Shown here in pieces: positions 9,534 to 17,225 of a stretch of 42,247 bases of DNA. This DNA is from Candidatus Faecousia excrementigallinarum. Lineage in GTDB: Bacteria > Bacillota > Clostridia > Oscillospirales > Oscillospiraceae. The notes beneath the pieces are model-generated. The model made no database searches, was not told the origin of the DNA, and saw only the letters and a program-made list of their open reading frames with translations. The position numbers were made by a program, and so were the translations under genes. The stretch is from NCBI GenBank assembly GCA_018713285.1, contig DVFK01000009.1, forward strand, positions 1 through 42,247, in the 5' to 3' direction. Each line of letters begins with the position of its first letter. Position 1 is the first letter of the stretch.

Positions 9534-10431
9534 AGTCGCTTTCCTCCTGTAAGGGCCGATCCAGAATCTCCGGATGGGCACAGATGTGTTGAATGAGTTT
9601 CAGGGAACGGGCAAAATAGAAACCGTCAGCAATCCGCTCGTCCAGGGTAGCACCGATGTCCACATAGTCCCGGATGGTTACCTTTCCATCCTCTCCCACC
9701 ACCGGCACCTTGTGAATAGCGCCAATGGTAATCATGACGGAGTTGGTGCCGTAGTTGTTCAGGTGGTGGTAAACAGAGGGGCACTTGATGCTTCCCAGGT
9801 TGCTGAGCAACACCGAGGCACAGTTGGAATCCCCCTCCTGCAAGAACTTGGGGGTCTTGCCCCAGAAGTCCAGCACCCGGATCCAGTGGATAATCAGCAT
9901 GAGAATGGGCCGGGGCAGCCGACCGAAGGCATCGATAATCTTGTTGATGTCGTTGGCCTTACTATCTTTGCGCATCTGCTGCACATCCCCCACAATCAGG
10001 CGGCTGATGTCCGCCAGGGTGTGCTCCCCCCGGGCGGTGTACTGCATGAGGGCTTCCTCGCTGTGGTCGGCGAATTTCCGCTTTGCCACAAAGCTCACGG
10101 TAATCTCGTCCCGCTGGTAGATTCTTCTGCCCTGGACAAACCGGTTAAGATATGGCCGCTCGTTGAGAACTCTTGCCACCATGGTGACGAAACAGTGAAA
10201 CAAGGTGGTTTTATAGGGAGCGTCCGGGGTGTTTTTCTTGTCAATGTACTGCAGTAGCTCCGTAATATCAATCTCCTGCCGGAGATACACTTCACAGTCC
10301 GCCCGCTTGGGAAAGAGGCTGGCCATGACCACATTCAGGCCAGGGGCATCCTTGACCCAAACGCCGTCCCGGCGGTCTCCCCATTTCCGGGGCTGTTTCT
10401 CTAAAAAGCTCAAATGACTTCCTCCTTGCAC
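9520..10431 (-). CDS. 2-oxoacid dehydrogenase E2/CAT-like acyltransferase domain protein, no lipoyl domain, with DER instead of DHR catalytic motif
   Basis: Whole-length similarity by eye to the ORF at 23488-24351; SNLGSI and TLDERIADGFYFARSLKLIQHICAHPEIL align with SNLGMF...SFDHRVIDGADAARFL of E2 catalytic domains. Confidence 0.75.
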   Translation of the reverse strand: MQGGSHLSFLEKQPRKWGDRRDGVWVKDAPGLNVVMASLFPKRADCEVYLRQEIDITELLQYIDKKNTPDAPYKTTLFHCFVTMVARVLNERPYLNRFVQGRRIYQRDEITVSFVAKRKFADHSEEALMQYTARGEHTLADISRLIVGDVQQMRKDSKANDINKIIDAFGRLPRPILMLIIHWIRVLDFWGKTPKFLQEGDSNCASVLLSNLGSIKCPSVYHHLNNYGTNSVMITIGAIHKVPVVGEDGKVTIRDYVDIGATLDERIADGFYFARSLKLIQHICAHPEILDRPLQEESDYEYA

Positions 10432-10545
10432 CGGGTTTTGCCGATATGCACGTCATTATACCACATTTCCCGGAAATTGTGAATAGGGTATGAAGACTTT
10501 TTGGCTTTCAAATCTCAGTTTGTCCCGAAAAGCATACCTTACCCT

Positions 10546-10575
10546 TTGACAGGAGTCGGTTATCTCTGGTATGAT
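10546..10575 (+). promoter_or_regulatory. sigma-A-type promoter for ECF sigma operon (TTGACA-18-TATGAT)
   Basis: TTGACA 10546-10551, 18-nt spacer, TATGAT 10570-10575. Confidence 0.6.
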
Positions 10576-10656
10576 AAGGAAAAGAAAAAAATTTTTTCGT
10601 TCCTGCAATAAAACGCCCTGCCGGCGCATTATACAGATGACAGGAGGCAGCAGCCT

Positions 10657-11217
10657 ATGGTGATGTTTTCAGAAAACCAGCCCAGTTCCCAGCTGGAAGC
10701 CCTGCTTTTGCAGACGGCCGCCGGGGACCGGGAGGCCTTCGCCAGTCTATACCACCGAACCAGCCCCTCGGTCTACGGTCTGGCCCTGACCTATGTCCGC
10801 AGCGGTCCCGATGCGGAGGATGTGACCCAGGACACCTTTGTAAAGGTCTGGGACAACGCCCCCGCCTACCGCCCCCAGGGAAAACCCCTGGCATGGATTC
10901 TGACCATTGCAAAGAACCTGGCCCTCATGTGTCTGCGCAGCCGGGAGAAAAGCACCCAGCTGCCTCCGGAGGATTGGGCATCCCTGGCCATGGATGCCCC
11001 GGCCGTTACTCCGGAGGACCGGCAGGTTCTGAAAGCCGCCCTATCTACCCTCCCCCAACAGGAACAGCAGATTCTCCTGCTTCACGCAGTGTCCGGACTG
11101 AAGCACCGGGAAATCGCCGCCCTGCTGGAGCTGCCCCTACCCACTGTCCTGTCCAAGTACCATCGGGGGCTGAAAAAGCTGAAAATCAAACTGGAAGGAG
11201 ATGCCGTCTATGAATGA
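10657..11217 (+). CDS. ECF-type RNA polymerase sigma-70 family factor
   Basis: AFASLYHRTSPSVYGLALTYVRSGPDAEDVTQDTFVKVWDNAPAYRP (region 2) and LSTLPQQEQQILLLHAVSGLKHREIAALLELPLPTVLSKYHRGLKKLK (region 4). Confidence 0.93.
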   Translation: MVMFSENQPSSQLEALLLQTAAGDREAFASLYHRTSPSVYGLALTYVRSGPDAEDVTQDTFVKVWDNAPAYRPQGKPLAWILTIAKNLALMCLRSREKSTQLPPEDWASLAMDAPAVTPEDRQVLKAALSTLPQQEQQILLLHAVSGLKHREIAALLELPLPTVLSKYHRGLKKLKIKLEGDAVYE

Positions 11218-12913
11218 GCAGGATGTGCTGCAGAAACTGAATACTGCCGTGACCCATGCCACCCCCAATCAGCTGGACGACATTCTTTCCCGTTGCCAGG
11301 AGCGGAAAGGAACTGTGATCCCTATGACCAATAACCAACCCAAAAAGCATTGGCTGCGCTATGCCATTGCAGCTTGTTTGTCCCTTGTCCTTGTAGGCGC
11401 CGCAGCAGGCGGATTCCTCCTGCATCAAGCCAAAACCGTTACATCCGTGGTATCTCTGGATGTGAACCCCAGCATTCAATTACAAGTCAACAACAGCGAA
11501 AAGGTACTGAAAGTTCAGGCTCTCAACGCAGAAGCCCGGGAAGTGCTGGCGGATATGCCCCTGGAGGGGACCCACCTGAATGTGGCGGTGAACGCCATTG
11601 TGGGAAGCCTTCTCCAGCACGGCTACCTGGACAGCATCTCCTCTGCCATTCTCATTTCCGTGGAGGATACGAACCAGCAGCGGGCAGAGAAGCTGCAGCA
11701 GGAGCTGACGGACCAGGTAGGCTCTGCCCTTGCGGGTCAGCAGTCCCAGGCCTCCATCCTCAGCCAGACCCTGACCTCTGACCAGCAGCTGCAGGACCAG
11801 GCAGCGGAAAACAACATCTCCGTAGGCAAAGCCTCTTTGATTCAGACCATCCAGCAAAACGGTGACTTTACCTTCGACCAGCTGGCAGCCCTTTCTGTGG
11901 AGGAGCTGTCCCAGATGGCCAAGGCCCAGGCCACCCAGATGCCCATTGGCCGGGATAAGGCCCTGGAAATTGCCAAGACCCACGCAGATCTTCTGTCCAT
12001 CAGCGCCCTGACCCAGGAGGTAGACCCGGAGCTGGACGAAGTGCCCCCCCACTATGAGGTGGAGCTGCACCATAACGGGCTGGAATACGAGTACAAGATT
12101 CACGCCTACACCGGGGAGATTATCTACAGCAGCAGCCAGAAGGACGATGACGATGCCACCCCGCCTTCCACCGGCACCACGGACATCGGCACGGAAAAAG
12201 CCAAGTCCATCGCCCTGGAAGCCGCCGGCGTCACCGCCTCCCAGGTACAGAACCTGCGGGTGGAGCGGGACTATGACGACGGTCGGCTGGAATACGAAAT
12301 CGAGTTCTATGTAGGCAGCACCGAATATGACTATGTGATCTCCGGCGTGGACGGCACCATCCTGGAGCAGGATGTGGAGCAGGAGGGCGGTTCCCACACC
12401 ACCCAGCCCACTCAGCCTACCCAGCCTACTCAGCCTACTCAGCCCTCCCAGCCCTCTGCCGGTTCCGACATCGGTGCGGAAAAGGCCAAGTCCATCGCCC
12501 TGTCCCATGCAGGCTTCACCGCCTCCCAGGTTCAGAGCCTGAAGGTGGAAAAGGACTATGACGACGGCCGGCTGGAATATGAGGTGGAATTCTATGCAGG
12601 CACCACCGAATATGACTACACCATCTCCGGCACCGACGGCACCATCCTGAAGCAGGACAAGGAGGAGCACGGCGGCTCCCAGACCACCCAGCCCTCCGCC
12701 GGTTCCGACATCGGCGCAGAAAAAGCCAAGTCCATCGCCCTGTCCGATGCAGGCTTCACCGCCTCCCAGGTTCAGAATCTGCAGGTGGAGAAGGACAATG
12801 ACGACGGCCGGCTGGAATACCAGGTGGAGTTCCGGGTGGGAAGCACCGAATACGAGTACACCATCTCCGCCAATGACGGAACCATTCTGGAAAAAGATAT
12901 AGACAAGGATTGA
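11210..12913 (+). CDS. RsgI-like membrane anti-sigma factor with extracytoplasmic PepSY-type repeats
   Basis: Overlaps sigma stop (ATGAATGA); single TM HWLRYAIAACLSLVLVGAAAGGFLLHQ followed by VTSVVSLDVNPSIQLQVNNSEKVLKVQALNAEAREVL (RsgI juxtamembrane domain), then one divergent and three near-identical PepSY repeats (IGxEKAKSIAL..DDGRLEYxVEF..STEYxYxISxxDGTIL). Confidence 0.88.
   Translation: MNEQDVLQKLNTAVTHATPNQLDDILSRCQERKGTVIPMTNNQPKKHWLRYAIAACLSLVLVGAAAGGFLLHQAKTVTSVVSLDVNPSIQLQVNNSEKVLKVQALNAEAREVLADMPLEGTHLNVAVNAIVGSLLQHGYLDSISSAILISVEDTNQQRAEKLQQELTDQVGSALAGQQSQASILSQTLTSDQQLQDQAAENNISVGKASLIQTIQQNGDFTFDQLAALSVEELSQMAKAQATQMPIGRDKALEIAKTHADLLSISALTQEVDPELDEVPPHYEVELHHNGLEYEYKIHAYTGEIIYSSSQKDDDDATPPSTGTTDIGTEKAKSIALEAAGVTASQVQNLRVERDYDDGRLEYEIEFYVGSTEYDYVISGVDGTILEQDVEQEGGSHTTQPTQPTQPTQPTQPSQPSAGSDIGAEKAKSIALSHAGFTASQVQSLKVEKDYDDGRLEYEVEFYAGTTEYDYTISGTDGTILKQDKEEHGGSQTTQPSAGSDIGAEKAKSIALSDAGFTASQVQNLQVEKDNDDGRLEYQVEFRVGSTEYEYTISANDGTILEKDIDKD
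12402..12448 (+). repeat. In-frame 9-nt microsatellite encoding (TQP)n linker
   Basis: acccagcccactcagcctacccagcctactcagcctactcagccctcccagccc encodes TQPTQPTQPTQPTQPSQPS. Confidence 0.8.
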
Positions 12914-12961
12914 CGTAAAATAGGCCCGTTGCAAAACGGAAGATAGAAAAAGCAAACATAG

Positions 12962-13003
12962 AAGGATGGAGAACTCCAGATTTTGGAGCTCTCCATCCTT
13001 TTT
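12962..13003 (+). terminator. Rho-independent terminator of the sigma/anti-sigma operon
   Basis: aaggatggagaactcc-agatttt-ggagctctccatccttttttg. Confidence 0.85.
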
Positions 13004-13071
13004 TGAATTTTCCAAAAACAAAAATGGCTTTTCCCCGTAAGAAGCACAATCCTCAGCAGCCGCACCCGCCC

Positions 13072-13350
13072 ATAGCTCCCTCCGGGAGGGAGCTGGCGCC
13101 GAAGGCGTCTGAGGGAGCCAGCGGGCAGTAGGCTGATTGTTCGCTTTTGGGTTGGCACTTGCTTGTGGTTATCGATACCCTATGCCGATTTTACCGGATG
13201 GTTGCCTCCAATGAGCATAGGAAATGGGATAGCTTTGGGGCGGTTCCATCTCTGGCAATCAAACTGGCTGTGCACCCGCTATCTCCCTCCGTCTTGGGGC
13301 TGCGCCCCAAGCCACCTCCCTCCCGGAGGGAGGTATTTGCGAAACCCTTC
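13072..13350. repeat. Intergenic palindromic repeat cluster C
   Basis: atagctccctccgggagggagctggcgccgaaggcgtctgagggagccagcggg (13072-13126), same core as clusters A, B and D; second related hairpin near 13285-13345. Confidence 0.75.
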
Positions 13351-13433
13351 TGCAAGGTAATGACACCGGGCAGATTTCAAAAATCAGGAGTCAGAGCCTG
13401 TTGCATACCCATATTTTGCAACAGACCCAATTT

Positions 13434-14732
13434 TTATTTCTTTTTCAGGTTTTTGCCGGCAGGGTTGTCCAGAACCCTGCCGGATTCGGAGAACCGGGAG
13501 CCGTGGCAGGGGCAGTCCCAGGAGTGCTCCTGGGGGTTCCACACCAGAGCACAGCCCAGGTGGGTACACCGGGGAGTGCGGAAGGTAAGAAGGCTGCGCA
13601 TTGCCTCCCAGGCGTTCACCCCCAGCTGGGGCCGGAGCATGGGACGATCCGGGGCAAACACCCGAGCGTAGGGGTTGTCCCTCTCCAGCACCATATCCCG
13701 CAGTAGGGTTGCCGCCGCCATGGAGCCGGTCATGCCCCACTTGTGAAAACCGGTGGCCACATACAGGTTCCGGGTACCCCGGGCGTAATGCCCCACATAG
13801 GCCATACCGTCCAGGGTCATGCAGTCCTGGGCCGCCCAGTGATAACTCTCCTGGGCTGTGGGGTAATACTGCTGGACTTTCTGCCGCAGATATTCCCAGC
13901 CCCCTCCGGCCTTTCCGGTGCGGTGTCCCCCGCCTCCCAGAAGGAGCAGGTTACCATAATTCCGAAAGGACAGGCCTCCCTGCTCTGCCTCAATATACAT
14001 CCCCTCCACCTGGGCTGCTCCCTCCAGCGCCAGCACATAGGAGCGCTGCTGGTACATTTTCAGGCAATAGGCCCCATGGCGGTTCACGAAGGGGAAATGG
14101 GTTGCCACGATGATTTTCTCCGCCCGGATGTCCCCCCGGTCGGTGACGGCGGTGTTCCCCGACAGCTCCAGCACCCGGGTATGCTCGTAAATGTGCAGTC
14201 CCCGGGCAATCCCCTCCAGAAATTTCAGAGGGTGAAACTGCCCCTGATGGGAGATTTTCAGGCTCTGGGCCATAAAGGGCAGAGGCAGGCCGGATACCAG
14301 TTCCGGAGCCACCCCCAGCTTTGCCATGGCCAGGGCTTCCTTTTCCAAGGCCTCTAAATTGTCCCGGGCAAAGACGAAGGCGTCCTTTTCTTCAAAATCG
14401 CAGGGAATCTCCCGGCACAGCCGGGACAAATCCTCCACCGCCTGGGTCTGGGCCTGCCAATGGCCCTTTACCAGCTCCACCGGAAATTCCTTCAGAAGCC
14501 GGGCATATTCCAGGCCGTGCTGGGCGGTGATTTTTCCCGTGGTGTTTCCCGTGACCCCGGCCCCAATCTCTCCGGCCTCCGCCAGAAGATAGCTGACCCC
14601 CGCCTGTTCCAGAAGGTATGCACACAGAAGGCCTGCCATGCCGCCCCCGATAATCAGCACATCCGTCCGCTTGTCCGCCTCCAGCCGGGGAAACACCGGC
14701 AAAGAGGCGGTGGCGCTCCACAAACTCTCCAT
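13434..14732 (-). CDS. FAD-dependent oxidoreductase with C-terminal Rieske [2Fe-2S] domain (YhfW-like)
   Basis: DVLIIGGGMAGLLCAYLLEQAG FAD-binding motif; C-terminal CTHLGCALVWNPQEHSWDCPCHGSRF Rieske ligands; ATG 14732 in frame. Confidence 0.92.
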   Translation of the reverse strand: MESLWSATASLPVFPRLEADKRTDVLIIGGGMAGLLCAYLLEQAGVSYLLAEAGEIGAGVTGNTTGKITAQHGLEYARLLKEFPVELVKGHWQAQTQAVEDLSRLCREIPCDFEEKDAFVFARDNLEALEKEALAMAKLGVAPELVSGLPLPFMAQSLKISHQGQFHPLKFLEGIARGLHIYEHTRVLELSGNTAVTDRGDIRAEKIIVATHFPFVNRHGAYCLKMYQQRSYVLALEGAAQVEGMYIEAEQGGLSFRNYGNLLLLGGGGHRTGKAGGGWEYLRQKVQQYYPTAQESYHWAAQDCMTLDGMAYVGHYARGTRNLYVATGFHKWGMTGSMAAATLLRDMVLERDNPYARVFAPDRPMLRPQLGVNAWEAMRSLLTFRTPRCTHLGCALVWNPQEHSWDCPCHGSRFSESGRVLDNPAGKNLKKK

Positions 14733-14816
14733 TTTTTGTCCCCTTTCTGTTTTTCCCTGAATATTATTCTCCCAGGGCACACAAAATATACAAAAACCGG
14801 GAAATGAGGGGTTGTT

Positions 14817-15659
14817 TTGCACAATTACTTTGAAGGGTGGTACTTTAAGTGCCAGGACAAGGACAAGACCCTGGCCCTGATTCCTGCCCGCCACCGATTC
14901 CAGGGGAAAACCACCTGCTCCTTGCAGGTCATCACCGATGAAAAGGCCTTCTTTATCCCTCTGCCGTGGGAAAGGCTTACCTTTGACAAGGGGAATTTCA
15001 CCGTCCGGTTTGGGGAAAATCAACTGGGACAGCAGGGCATCCGGCTGAATTTAGAGGGAGACGGCTGCCGGATTTCCGGGGCGTTGGACTTTGGCCGGTT
15101 CTCTCCCATTGCCTCTCCCATTATGGGGCCTTTTCGTCTGGTGCCGTTTTTGCAATGCCGCCACGATGTGTTCAGTATGTCCCACCGGGTCACAGGGGAA
15201 ATCACCGTCAACGGCAAGGTCTATGCTTTCTCCAAAGGCCGGGGCTATATCGAAGGAGACCGGGGCCGCTCCTTTCCGCCCCATTACGCCTGGACCCACT
15301 GCTTCTTCCCCGGCGGCTCCCTCATGGCCTGTGCCGCAGAAATCCGCCCCTTTGGCTTTACCGGGGTACTGGGGCTCATTCACTTCCAGGGAAAGGAATA
15401 CCGCCTTGCCACCTATCTGGGGGCAAAGGCGGTAACGGTTCAGGACGGGGAGCTGGTCATCCGGCAGGGGAACTGGGAGCTGCGGTGCACCCGGGAAGCT
15501 CCTGCCGGGCACCTTCTCCGGGCTCCGGAGATTGGTGCCATGCGCCGCCTCATCCGGGAAAGCCCCAGCTGTGAGGCTTTCTATTCCTTCCGGGTGAAGG
15601 GACAGACGGTGTTTTCCTTTGCCACCAGCCAGGCTTCCTTTGAATTTGAGTATCCCTGA
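14817..15659 (+). CDS. Tocopherol cyclase-family protein (probable TTG start)
   Basis: N-terminal NYFEGWYFKCQD, later GYIEGDRGRSFPPHYAWTHCFFPGGSLMACAAEI, typical of TocC-like proteins. Confidence 0.75.
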   Translation: MHNYFEGWYFKCQDKDKTLALIPARHRFQGKTTCSLQVITDEKAFFIPLPWERLTFDKGNFTVRFGENQLGQQGIRLNLEGDGCRISGALDFGRFSPIASPIMGPFRLVPFLQCRHDVFSMSHRVTGEITVNGKVYAFSKGRGYIEGDRGRSFPPHYAWTHCFFPGGSLMACAAEIRPFGFTGVLGLIHFQGKEYRLATYLGAKAVTVQDGELVIRQGNWELRCTREAPAGHLLRAPEIGAMRRLIRESPSCEAFYSFRVKGQTVFSFATSQASFEFEYP

Positions 15660-15665
15660 GAAAAG

Positions 15666-15690
15666 GGCCGCAGCGGTTTGCTGCGGCCGT
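15666..15690. terminator. Hairpin between convergent genes
   Basis: GGCCGCAGC-ggttt-GCTGCGGCC. Confidence 0.6.
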
Positions 15691-15694
15691 TTCC

Positions 15695-16117
15695 TTATGC
15701 CAGGGCGGCGCCCAGGGATTGGCAAGCCTGGAGGGCTTCCTGGTCGGGGGTTTCCTGGCAGATGACGCTTTCACAGGCGAGGACTGCTCCCCGGGCGGTG
15801 CAGGTCTCCTCCCAGGAGCGCATCCACTCTCCGTCCCCCCAGCCGTAGGAGCCGAAAAGCCCCAGAAGCTTTCCCCGGAGCCGGGGTTCGCAGGCGGTGA
15901 ACATGGGCTCAAACTCGCTCTCCTCCAGCTGCTCCGCACCCATGGAGGGACAGCCGAAGGCGATGGCGTCAAAGTCCTCCACCATGGCGCTGTCAAACTC
16001 CGTGGGGGTGAACACCGCCACCTTTGCACCCTTTTCCCGGGCACCTTCCGCCACCGCCTGTGCCATGGCCTCGGTGTTGCCGGTGCCGCTCCAGTATACC
16101 ACTGCAATTTTTCCCAT
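15695..16117 (-). CDS. Flavodoxin
   Basis: MGKIAVVYWSGTGNTEAMAQAVAEG...AFGCPSMGAEQLEESEFEPMF...GLFGSYGWGDGEWM FMN-binding motifs. Confidence 0.95.
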   Translation of the reverse strand: MGKIAVVYWSGTGNTEAMAQAVAEGAREKGAKVAVFTPTEFDSAMVEDFDAIAFGCPSMGAEQLEESEFEPMFTACEPRLRGKLLGLFGSYGWGDGEWMRSWEETCTARGAVLACESVICQETPDQEALQACQSLGAALA

Positions 16118-16121
16118 ATGG

Positions 16122-16682
16122 TCAACTTCCTTTCCTGATGACCGCAAGACCCTCTATGGGTCTGCCTTTTTCCAGGCACCGGCAATAGGCGTCGGTGCAC
16201 TTTTTATATCGGTCGAAGGTTCTTTGCGCCCTCTCCGGGTCGCCGTAAACCTTCCAACAACCTACGCATTTATAATTTTCCGCCTTTTCCTCCATGAAGC
16301 CCCGGACATCCTCCGGAGGATATCCCAAAAACAGGCCGATTTCATGGGGAAACTCCCGGCTGGATTCCAGCCGCTGCCGGAGGCGGCGAAGCTGTCCGGC
16401 ACAGGTGTCCCAGCCGTAGCCGCAGCGGGTAAGAATGCATCTGGACTCGGCCTGCTGCAAGTCCCGGTTCAGCCAGCCGGGGCGGTACAGGTAAATGAGC
16501 CCCCTGCCTCCCCGGTACCGCAGAGGCAGCACCCGGATTCCCCTGGGGGCAAGCCGACGGTTCAGCCGGCTGACCTGCCGGTTCATCTCCTCCCGGCTTT
16601 GGAAGGGACAGGTGAACATACTGGCTGTTTTCAGCCCCGCCAGTGTGGGGGCGCAGTGGCGCACAATCATGGCATCCGGCAT
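16122..16682 (-). CDS. DUF3793 family protein
   Basis: HCAPTLAGLKTASMF, GYPPEDVRGFMEEKAENYKCVGCWKVYGD...FDRYKKCTDAYCRCLEKG; flavodoxin neighbour typical for the family. Confidence 0.85.
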   Translation of the reverse strand: MPDAMIVRHCAPTLAGLKTASMFTCPFQSREEMNRQVSRLNRRLAPRGIRVLPLRYRGGRGLIYLYRPGWLNRDLQQAESRCILTRCGYGWDTCAGQLRRLRQRLESSREFPHEIGLFLGYPPEDVRGFMEEKAENYKCVGCWKVYGDPERAQRTFDRYKKCTDAYCRCLEKGRPIEGLAVIRKGS

Positions 16683-16696
16683 GGTGCTTCCTCCTT

Positions 16697-16972
16697 TCAG
16701 GTATGGGTCTGCAAAATGTTTCGCAAGGCAGAGGCGGAGCTGGTGTGACACCGGACAATCTTCACTGCCTTACCCCGGGTTTCCCGCAGGGTGGAGCGGA
16801 CCATCTTGTGGGAAACCGTTCCCGTGAACAGCACCAGAAGATCCGGGTCGCCGATGCTCTTCAGGGCGGCATCGGATTTTGGGAAAACCTTGGCCTTGCA
16901 ACGGTATTCCCGGCAGATTTCCACATACCGCCGGGCCATACATTCATTGCCTCCTACGATTACCACACTCAT
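16697..16972 (-). CDS. DUF2325 domain-containing protein
   Basis: MSVVIVGGNECMARRYVEICREYRCKAKVFPKS...DLLVLFTGTVSHKMVRSTL...VRCHTSSASALRNIL. Confidence 0.88.
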   Translation of the reverse strand: MSVVIVGGNECMARRYVEICREYRCKAKVFPKSDAALKSIGDPDLLVLFTGTVSHKMVRSTLRETRGKAVKIVRCHTSSASALRNILQTHT

Positions 16973-16990
16973 GGTCCTTCTCCTTTCTGA

Positions 16991-17006
16991 GTTAGCATAT
17001 GCTAAC
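16991..17006. promoter_or_regulatory. Palindromic iron-regulator-like box GTTAGCATATGCTAAC
   Basis: Perfect 16-bp palindrome 18 bp upstream of the DUF2325 start; same family as boxes flanking feoA/feoB. Confidence 0.75.
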
Positions 17007-17070
17007 CGCTATGTAAAAAAAAGAAACCCTTTGGGGGCGGGGAGACCGGAGGTTCCGGTCTCCCCTTTTG

Positions 17071-17223
17071 TCAATGGTCGTGATGACCGCAGTCGCAATG
17101 CCCCTGGCACTGCTTCCCATGGGGACAGCCTACGCAGGTCTGCCCCTGCTTTTTGGCTCTGCGAAGGTACCAGATGGCGCCTCCCAGAATGGCTGCGATG
17201 ATAAGAATAAGCACAATATCCAT
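17071..17223 (-). CDS. FeoB-associated Cys-rich membrane protein
   Basis: MDIVLILIIAAILGGAIWYLRRAKKQGQTCVGCPHGKQCQGHCDCGHHDH, directly downstream of feoB. Confidence 0.9.
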   Translation of the reverse strand: MDIVLILIIAAILGGAIWYLRRAKKQGQTCVGCPHGKQCQGHCDCGHHDH

Positions 17224-17225
17224 AG

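Noticed and set aside
7572-9596. 674-aa plus-strand ORF
   Set aside because: Fully antisense to the well-supported acyl-CoA ligase (7761-9533); low-complexity shadow ORF typical of high-GC codon bias.
12402-12448. Short tandem repeat considered as CRISPR
   Set aside because: In-frame protein linker without spacers; no cas genes in window.
11480-13021. 513-aa minus-strand ORF opposite the anti-sigma gene
   Set aside because: Shadow of repeated PepSY coding sequence; Gly/Leu/Val-rich low complexity.
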